Position numbers and translations under genes: made by a program. Shown here piece by piece: positions 7,126-11,527 of a DNA stretch of 11,527 nucleotides. The first letter of the stretch is position 1. Each line of letters begins with the position of its first letter. The stretch is from Bacteroidales bacterium. GTDB taxonomy: Bacteria; Bacteroidota; Bacteroidia; Bacteroidales; WCHB1-69. The notes beneath the pieces are model-generated. The model did not search any database and had not been told where the DNA came from. It saw nothing but the letters and a program-made list of their open reading frames with translations. The stretch is from the NCBI GenBank assembly GCA_016290715.1, contig JAEEUY010000147.1:1-11527 (forward strand), given 5' to 3'.

Positions 7126-8535
7126 ATGAATCTGAAAAAAACGTTTGGCATTACGCTATTATTGGCTGTAACTGCTTTGTTTGTGAGTGCAGAACCAGTG
7201 GATTCCATTGTTGCAAAGCAAGTGGCTGTGAATTTTTATAAAAGCATGAAAGCCCCATGCCATTCCGCTCAATGCGTCTATTCGTTGCAGAAATCCTTGG
7301 GAGAGGCTGATTCCCTAACCTGTTTTTATGTTTTTAATGTGGGCAAAGGTTTTGTGATGGTGAGTGGGGATGATAAAATTGAGCCTGTTTTGGGTTATTC
7401 GCTTGATGAAACTTTCAATCTGATGGATGTCCCTGATAATATGCTCTTCTTTATGAATAGCTATGCAGATGAGATTGAGGCGATTTTAAGGAGTCCTTTT
7501 ACCGACAACAAATCCACCAAAGAAAAATGGGATGCGCTTCGGGAAGATCATTATGCTGCACACCGAGAGGGAACTGTTGGACCGCTTATTGCCACCAAGT
7601 GGGGGCAAACCGACTTCTACAACGAACTATGTCCTGCTGATAGTATGGGGCCTGGCGGTCATGCCTATACAGGCTGTGGTGCCGTCGTCATGGGACAAAT
7701 GATGAAGTATTGGCAGTATCCTACGCATGGAGTTGGAAACCACACGTATAATTGTAATTTTTATGGCAACTACGGCGAGTTGTCAGCCGATTTTGAACAT
7801 ACCACCTACGACTATAGCCAGATGCCGATAGAATTAACTTATCAGTCGCCGGCTGCGGAAAGGGAAGCGGTTGCAACATTGTTGTATCATTGTGGCGTGG
7901 CAGTCAATATGCGTTATGGTCCTAATTACAGTAGCGTTTCAGCTGGTAATTTGGTTAACGCGATGTCCAATTATTTCGCTTATCCAGCGACTATCCGCTA
8001 TCACGAGAGAGCTTATTATTCAGGCGATTGGATTGCGACTATTAAAAGTGAATTGGATAGTTTTGCCCCTATTTTTTATGGAGGGGCAGGGAATATGGGG
8101 GCGCACATTTTTATTTGCGACGGTTATCAATCCGATGACTATTTCCACATGAATTGGGGTTGGAGCGGATTGTATAACAATAGTTACTATATGCTTTCAG
8201 AACTCAATCCGGGGCCATACGACTACAATTCCTCGCACTCTATGACAGTGGGAATTCGTGGCCCTGAACTGCACAATTCGCTTGCAGAAAAAGAAACAAT
8301 CCCTTTTCATATTTATCCAAACCCTGTTCATCAAACGTTGTATGTTGACTTGTCATCTGGACAAACAGATACATACTGCGTGAAAATATGGGATGTGATG
8401 GGAAGAAATATTTATACTAAAAATATGGAAAATACCCATCAGTCCATCTCTGTGGAAGGATTGCCGAAAGGAATCTACATTCTGCAGGTGGAAGGCAAAC
8501 GCCAATGTGCAAGTCAGAAATTCGTGGTGGAATAA
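7126..8535 (+). CDS. C10 family (streptopain-like) cysteine peptidase with T9SS C-terminal sorting domain
   Basis: A 469-residue secreted protease. Signal peptide at 1-22 (cut after FVSA). The Spi-type propeptide spans about 24-145, with FVMVSGDDKIEPVLGYS at 76-92. The catalytic domain runs from about 150 to 380. The nucleophile is Cys184 in YTGCGAVVMGQMMKYW; the general base is His327 in GAHIFICDGY; NWGW at 343-346 is the conserved C10 follow-up motif. The C-terminal 75 residues hold YPNP (397-400) and LPKGIYILQVEG (446-457), a type A Por/T9SS sorting domain that targets proteins through the outer membrane to the cell surface. Family relatives include streptopain SpeB and PrtT of Porphyromonas gingivalis. 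The TGC context differs slightly from the usual TGCVATAMAQ, but all catalytic residues are present. Second gene after the metal-binding protein. Substrate unknown. Confidence 0.93.
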   Translation: MNLKKTFGITLLLAVTALFVSAEPVDSIVAKQVAVNFYKSMKAPCHSAQCVYSLQKSLGEADSLTCFYVFNVGKGFVMVSGDDKIEPVLGYSLDETFNLMDVPDNMLFFMNSYADEIEAILRSPFTDNKSTKEKWDALREDHYAAHREGTVGPLIATKWGQTDFYNELCPADSMGPGGHAYTGCGAVVMGQMMKYWQYPTHGVGNHTYNCNFYGNYGELSADFEHTTYDYSQMPIELTYQSPAAEREAVATLLYHCGVAVNMRYGPNYSSVSAGNLVNAMSNYFAYPATIRYHERAYYSGDWIATIKSELDSFAPIFYGGAGNMGAHIFICDGYQSDDYFHMNWGWSGLYNNSYYMLSELNPGPYDYNSSHSMTVGIRGPELHNSLAEKETIPFHIYPNPVHQTLYVDLSSGQTDTYCVKIWDVMGRNIYTKNMENTHQSISVEGLPKGIYILQVEGKRQCASQKFVVE

Positions 8536-8553
8536 AAGTGCAGCGGAGTTTCA

Positions 8554-9192
8554 TTATTCTTGAAATTCAGCATCGGCAATCGTGATATTTTTTTGAGGAT
8601 TGCTGAATTTGATTTCTGTAATATCGCCATTTTTCTCTTTCAAAATAACCTTGTTCGCGATGTATGTTTGCGGATGAAGATAGACTTCAATGGATGAATA
8701 AAGTTCTTTGAGTCGTTTATTTTGCGGTTTTAGGATGGCTAAAATGTCATCTTTTTTATAATAAGTGATGGAAAAATCGTTATTATTGGTTAATAATTGT
8801 CCATTAATAGTGTGTAATAACAAATTCCCCAATTCACTAATCATTTTGTTTTTGGTAACTTTATTGCCTGTTTTAAAGAAGGCTCCGCGGGGATTGATGA
8901 TGATAGCGTAGTTGGTGGGCTGGCTGTATGCCCATTTTAGCATAGAACTTTTTTTGTAGTACATTTTCCCTTTTGATACTACTTTTTCGAGGAACATTCC
9001 AGAGCTTTTCTCTTGGGTAAAAGCCACTTGCAGACTGTTCATCTGGCTGGAAGCGGTCTCAATTTTTTTGACAATGCTGCTTTTGGAATTGGCATCCAAA
9101 ACCTTGTAATTGGCGGGTTGTGCAGCACAAAAAAATAGGAAAAAACAACAGGAAAATGTGAAAATAAGATGAAAGAATAGCCGTTTTTTCAT
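8554..9192 (-). CDS. LolA-like outer-membrane lipoprotein carrier protein
   Basis: A 212-residue protein with a signal peptide of about 25 residues. The Cys in LFFC does not sit in a good lipobox, so a soluble periplasmic protein is more likely than a lipoprotein. The mature part begins with an amphipathic helix (SSIVKKIETASSQMNSLQVA). It continues with FTQEKSSGMFLEKVVSKGKM, YYKKSSMLKWAYSQP and YAIIINPRGAFFKTGN, the N-terminal half-barrel pattern of LolA, where FxQ, G.m.y..P..lrW.y..P and ..i..nG are typical. LolA shuttles lipoproteins from the inner-membrane LolCDE transporter across the periplasm. It is 54 nt downstream of dusB with no clear promoter between, so probably the second gene of that transcript. 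Convergent with the C10 peptidase (18-nt gap). A paralogue serving another lipid-carrier role is possible, so no symbol is assigned. Confidence 0.82.
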   Translation of the reverse strand: MKKRLFFHLIFTFSCCFFLFFCAAQPANYKVLDANSKSSIVKKIETASSQMNSLQVAFTQEKSSGMFLEKVVSKGKMYYKKSSMLKWAYSQPTNYAIIINPRGAFFKTGNKVTKNKMISELGNLLLHTINGQLLTNNNDFSITYYKKDDILAILKPQNKRLKELYSSIEVYLHPQTYIANKVILKEKNGDITEIKFSNPQKNITIADAEFQE

Positions 9193-9246
9193 TTTTTACA
9201 AAATAAAAATTAAAGAGGAAACGAGTAAAAGTGCGAAATATTGTAT

Positions 9247-10209
9247 TTATGCTTGTAGAAGAATGTGTTCGCACTCTTGCACGGTTTGTGCCAGCATGAG
9301 GTCTATTTTTTTCTCTTTGAAATGGGGAATCCCTTTAAAATAGCCACTATAGTGCTTTCTCATTTCAAGAACGGCAGTGCGTTCTCCTTTGATGGGAACC
9401 GCATCTTGCAAATGTTGCAGGCACACTTTTACGCGTTCTTCATAACCATAAAGGGCGGGTTCTTTGCCGTTGAATACATCTTTTATTTCTTTGAAAATAA
9501 ATGGATTGCCGATAGCAGCACGTCCAACCATGATGCCGTCAACGCCATATTTTTGGCGATAATCCAAGGCTTTTTGTCCCGAATTAATGTCTCCATTCCC
9601 AACGATGGGGATTTTCATGCGAGGGTTGTTTTTTACTTCGCCAATCAGTTGCCAGTCGGCTTCTCCCTGATAAAATTGAGAACGTGTGCGCCCATGAATC
9701 GCAAGCATCTGAATGCCAATATCTTGTAGCATTTCCGCCACTTGAACAATGGGTTTGTCGTTTTCTTCCCATCCCAAGCGTGTTTTGACTGTAACGGGCA
9801 GGGGAGTGGCTTTGACGACGGCGGCGGTAAGGGCAATCATTTTGGGAATGTCTTTGAGGATAGCTGCGCCCGCGCCTTTGGATACGACCTTTTTCACAGG
9901 ACAACCCCAGTTGATGTCGATGAAATCGGGGTGGTAAGAGGCGGCAATTTCGGCTGCTTCGCACAAGGATTTTTCGTTGTGCCCAAAAATTTGTATTCCG
10001 ATGGGGCGTTCAGCTTCCGCGAACTCCATTTTTTTGTGACTTTTCTGTACGTCACGGATCAGTGCTTCGGAGGAAACGAACTCGGAAATCACCACGTCGG
10101 CTCCGTAGGATTTGCAAAGACGACGGAAAGAGGAATCGCTTACTTCCTCCATGGGCGCAAGAAAAATAGGAAAATCCGTTGTGGAAAATGGAAAGGATGC
10201 CATAGCCAT
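9247..10209 (-). CDS. dusB: tRNA-dihydrouridine synthase (DusB-like)
   Basis: A 320-residue flavoenzyme that reduces specific uridines in the tRNA D-loop to dihydrouridine with NADPH and FMN. The TIM-barrel core shows FLAPMEEVSDSSFRRLC (16-32), SEFVSSEAL (42-50), and DINWGCPVKKV with catalytic-type Cys103. Further on are VTVKTRLGW, the AIHGRTRSQFYQG loop, GNGDI and IMVGRAAIGNPFIF (FMN phosphate site). The helical C-terminal domain has MRKHYSGYFKGIP. The sequence fits the DusB branch best. Two in-frame ATGs open the gene (10209 and 10203). A strong promoter (TTG-N19-TAATTTTG) predicts a start near 10214, leaving only about 5 or 11 nt of leader, so the second Met is a reasonable alternative. 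Probably co-transcribed with the LolA-like gene. Confidence 0.95.
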   Translation of the reverse strand: MAMASFPFSTTDFPIFLAPMEEVSDSSFRRLCKSYGADVVISEFVSSEALIRDVQKSHKKMEFAEAERPIGIQIFGHNEKSLCEAAEIAASYHPDFIDINWGCPVKKVVSKGAGAAILKDIPKMIALTAAVVKATPLPVTVKTRLGWEENDKPIVQVAEMLQDIGIQMLAIHGRTRSQFYQGEADWQLIGEVKNNPRMKIPIVGNGDINSGQKALDYRQKYGVDGIMVGRAAIGNPFIFKEIKDVFNGKEPALYGYEERVKVCLQHLQDAVPIKGERTAVLEMRKHYSGYFKGIPHFKEKKIDLMLAQTVQECEHILLQA

Positions 10210-10220
10210 AAAATCAGCGG

Positions 10221-10250
10221 CAAAATTAATATTGTTTGCTTAAAAAGCAA
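10221..10250 (-). promoter_or_regulatory. Promoter of dusB (TTG-N19-TAATTTTG)
   Basis: The minus strand has TTG (10250-10248), a 19-nt spacer and TAATTTTG (10228-10221). This is the best two-part match to the Bacteroidota consensus (TTTG, 19-21 nt, TAnnTTTG) in the window. The predicted start is about 5 nt before the first ATG of dusB. Confidence 0.7.
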
Positions 10251-10389
10251 TAAAAAAACACATTCATGAAAGCAGGTTCTTCAATTTTTTTCAATCCGGA
10301 ATCCGATTCTCCTGTGGGCGCTTTCTTCGTCCCGTTCTGTCTTTTTGGCAAGAAGTCCCGACAGTGATTCTTGAATGTTTGGGGTGGGA

Positions 10390-10451
10390 CCATAAACGGA
10401 CACAAATGTGCTGGTTTGGGGAGGGTGGATTTTGGGGATTTTTCGGAGAAA
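10390..10451 (-). repeat. Orphan copy of the Rpn-gene leader (copy A)
   Basis: This stretch of 62 bp aligns with 11425-11487 at about 51 of 63 columns with one gap (counted by eye). Shared cores on the plus strand are AAATGTGCT, GGATTTTGGG and TTTTCGGAGAAA. The 11425-11487 copy lies directly upstream of the Rpn-family gene in the minus direction; this copy has the same orientation but no recognisable Rpn coding sequence after it. Similarity ends sharply on both sides. It is a repeat by direct observation; its origin as a solo leader left by a lost gene copy is inference. Confidence 0.75.
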
Positions 10452-10463
10452 AATGGTGGGATA

Positions 10464-10489
10464 TACCGCCAGCCTTGTGTCTGGTGGTA
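10464..10489 (+). other. Hairpin, 9 bp stem, fully paired only in plus-strand RNA
   Basis: TACCGCCAG (10464-10472) pairs with CTGGTGGTA (10481-10489) around an 8-nt loop. G10468 faces T10485, a G.U wobble in plus-strand RNA but a C.A mismatch on the minus strand. It is not a terminator (no T-run) and resembles no tRNA arm. Confidence 0.45.
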
Positions 10490-10573
10490 GAGGTCTCGGC
10501 GATTGAACCTGTTGAAACCACTGCACATTGAATAAGAACCCAAAAGAACCTAACAGCCTACGCCTGAAGGTTG

Positions 10574-10581
10574 TACTTTTG
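10574..10581 (+). promoter_or_regulatory. Possible -7 element of a plus-strand small RNA
   Basis: TACTTTTG fits TAnnTTTG. A start near 10588 would give an RNA of roughly 70 nt ending at the hairpin 10615-10655. No -33 TTG is visible at 19-21 nt, and an eight-base degenerate match in AT-rich DNA is easily fortuitous. Confidence 0.25.
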
Positions 10582-10614
10582 ATACAGATTAAGTCATTCT
10601 TTTACATTATTTAC

Positions 10615-10655
10615 CAACAAAAAGGGCTGTCACACCGTGGCGGTCCTTTTTGTTG
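10615..10655 (+). terminator. Strong intrinsic terminator-like hairpin, best formed on the plus strand
   Basis: CAACAAAAAGG (10615-10625) pairs perfectly with CCTTTTTGTTG (10645-10655). The 19 nt between them also fold (G1.T19, C2-G18, T3.G17, G4-C16, T5.G15, C6-G14, A7-T13, C8-G12, loop ACC). The result is a 19-bp stem with a 3-nt loop, and the inner GC-rich part is followed by TTTTTGTTG. Three pairs are G.U in plus-strand RNA but would be A.C mismatches in minus-strand RNA, so the plus strand is the better terminator. No plus-strand gene lies upstream. It could still serve the Rpn-family gene on the minus strand, whose stop is 42 nt away. Confidence 0.65.
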
Positions 10656-10696
10656 TGGGACAGTAAAGGTGCCCGAGTTTATCAAGTTGCCACTTT

Positions 10697-11428
10697 CTAC
10701 TGAAGCTGTCGGATTTGTTCCTCGGTGAGACCGGTAGCTTGGGCCACGTCGGAGGGGGAGATGCCCAAGGCAAGGAGGTTTTGGGCAGTCTGGAGGAGGG
10801 CTTCCTCTCTGCCCTTCACCATCCCTTCTTCAATACCTCTCTCAATACCTCTTTCAATACCTTTCTCTATTCCTTTCTCGAAACCATCGTTGAAGCCTTC
10901 TGCTTTACCCATTCTGTGGTGATATTCCATCGCGTCCTGTACGTCCTCGTACTCCAAGACGCTCTTTTCATATTCCTCTTTTTCCATAGTGCTCAGTTTT
11001 GACAGTTGGCAATCTTCATACAGTTCGTGGAAGACATCGTACTTTTCCGGGATGTCGCTTGCTTCCATACGCCACATGTTCTTGATGGCATAGCACCATT
11101 TCTGCCGGTCGTCCGAAAGATTCCCGAACTGCTTTCGGACGGCAAATTTACTCAAATCTATCAAAAGGAAGGACATTTTCTCTGAAAAAATTCTGTTCTT
11201 GTCATCCTTCAGCATCACATGCTGTACAAAATCGCTACTTCCTTTCAGTTCGGGGATTTTGAAATTGGCGAGGATGATGGAGATGACGGTAGGGTAGTTG
11301 TATTTGCGGTCTCCTTTTACGAGCGAGTTACTGATGATGTTTTTTTTTGAATTTATTTTATTGAATATCAATATGTTAATATGGTATATTTTAACAAAAA
11401 ACAGGTCGGTTTTGGATGGTAAAACCAC
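10697..11428 (-). pseudogene. Rpn-family PD-(D/E)XK nuclease/putative transposase, N-terminal half missing
   Basis: The open frame (243 codons from a GTG at 11428) shows family similarity only from about residue 31. SNSLVKGDRKYNYPTVISI, then ILANFKI, KMSFLLIDLSKF (84-95) and the acidic helical part to about 170 match the C-terminal half of Bacteroidales Rpn/PDDEXK_2 proteins. A glycine-punctuated charged repeat (EKGIEKGIERGIERGIEEG, 184-202) and LLALGISPSDVAQATGLTEE (218-237) complete the usual C-terminus. The N-terminal third, which normally carries the TDxxFKxLFG opening and the D...E-x-K catalytic residues (about 110 residues), is absent. Residues 1-30 are AT-rich and contain a run of nine A's (11348-11340, minus). 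The family leader (11425-11487) remains upstream. Probably an internally deleted, catalytically dead remnant. A later start at Met72 or Met85 is possible. Confidence 0.82.
10831..10878 (-). repeat. 12-bp tandem repeat, four in-frame units
   Basis: Four 12-bp units starting at 10831, 10843, 10855 and 10867 (plus strand CAATACCTCTCT, CAATACCTCTTT, CAATACCTTTCT, CTATTCCTTTCT). They encode the alternating G-I-E-K/R repeat of the Rpn-family tail. Multiples of 12 keep the frame, so copy number can change without breaking the protein. Such tails are common in the family. Confidence 0.8.
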
Positions 11429-11487
11429 AAACGGATGAAAATGTGCTATTTTTTGGAAGGGCGGATTTTGGGAAATTTTCGGAGAAA
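11425..11487 (-). repeat. Rpn-gene leader, copy B
   Basis: The 63-bp partner of 10390-10451, lying just upstream of the Rpn-family frame in the minus direction. The two leader copies are about 1.03 kb apart in the same orientation and bracket the truncated gene plus its downstream hairpins. Whether this leader carries a promoter cannot be told; no clear TAnnTTTG is seen in it. Positions 11488-11527 show nothing recognisable. Confidence 0.72.
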
Positions 11488-11527
11488 TCAGGCTTCCTTG
11501 AAATGAGCTTTGATGGGTGGGGAAGGG

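Larger units (their letters stand above)
10229..10696. other. Gene-free stretch between dusB and the Rpn-family remnant
   Basis: No convincing coding sequence is seen in either strand; the longest frames (about 105 codons on the minus strand at 10226-10543, 66 on the plus at 10528-10728) match no recognised family and have no supporting start region. The stretch holds the upstream half of the dusB promoter, the orphan leader copy A (10390-10451), a 7-bp hairpin ATTTTTC-gga-GAAAAAT (10438-10454), the hairpin 10464-10489 and the terminator-like hairpin 10615-10655. Nothing is recognised in 10262-10389. Confidence 0.6.

Noticed and set aside
9117..9192. LolA-like protein as a lipoprotein (Cys in LFFCAA)
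   Set aside because: The residues before the Cys (L-F-F) do not fit the lipobox, where small residues are expected at -1; an ordinary signal peptide is more likely.
9742..10269. Plus-strand frame of 175 codons over dusB
   Set aside because: Antisense to the conserved dusB reading frame and lacks any recognisable feature.
10226..10543. Minus-strand frame of 105 codons and overlapping frames between dusB and the Rpn remnant
   Set aside because: It runs through the orphan leader repeat and into the dusB promoter and matches no known family; most likely non-coding.
1..11527. CRISPR arrays, tRNA or rRNA genes, complete insertion sequences
   Set aside because: No spaced direct repeats of CRISPR type, no tRNA T-loop/acceptor pairing and no transposase with terminal inverted repeats were seen on either strand; the Rpn remnant lacks terminal inverted repeats.

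Overview
The window looks like a piece of a Bacteroidales (phylum Bacteroidota) chromosome. Three things point there. Several genes are preceded by the Bacteroidota sigma-70 promoter signature TAnnTTTG (and in one case TTG-N19-TAnnTTTG). One secreted protease carries a type IX secretion (Por) C-terminal sorting domain. The two accessory genes, a DUF4143 AAA ATPase and an Rpn-type PD-(D/E)XK 'transposase', belong to families that are multicopy in this group. Most of the window is ordinary conserved housekeeping DNA of moderate to low GC. The unusual material sits at the two ends.

Layout, left to right. 1-263 (-): first 87 codons of a sodium:alanine symporter (AGCS family), cut by the window edge. 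264-574: AT-rich intergenic DNA holding a duplicated leader block and, between the two copies, a 26-bp fossil of the 3' part of a DUF4143 ATPase gene. 575-1726 (+): intact DUF4143 AAA ATPase. 1777-3095 (-): a two-gene operon, a TYW1-like radical SAM protein followed 2 nt later by rfbC (dTDP-4-dehydrorhamnose 3,5-epimerase). 3213-6593 (-): mfd, the transcription-repair coupling factor, complete. 6594-6684: a divergent promoter region. 6685-8535 (+): a two-gene unit made of a small secreted HMA-type metal-binding protein with a Cys/His-rich tail and a secreted C10 (streptopain-like) cysteine peptidase with a T9SS sorting domain. 8554-10209 (-): dusB then a LolA-like periplasmic lipoprotein carrier. 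10210-10696: intergenic DNA with an orphan copy of the Rpn-gene leader and strong hairpins that pair fully only in plus-strand RNA. 10697-11428 (-): an Rpn-family gene that has lost its N-terminal nuclease half but keeps its leader.

Functionally, the central genes cover DNA repair coupled to transcription (mfd), tRNA modification (dusB), envelope biogenesis (LolA-like, rfbC) and extracellular proteolysis (C10 peptidase). No complete new defence or biosynthetic system is visible. The best leads are: (i) both accessory genes sit beside a second, orphan copy of their own leader, which suggests repeated duplication and decay of multicopy gene families; (ii) a possible plus-strand small RNA or orphan terminator near 10460-10655, where G.U pairs indicate which strand is structured; and (iii) the metal-binding protein/T9SS cysteine protease pair.
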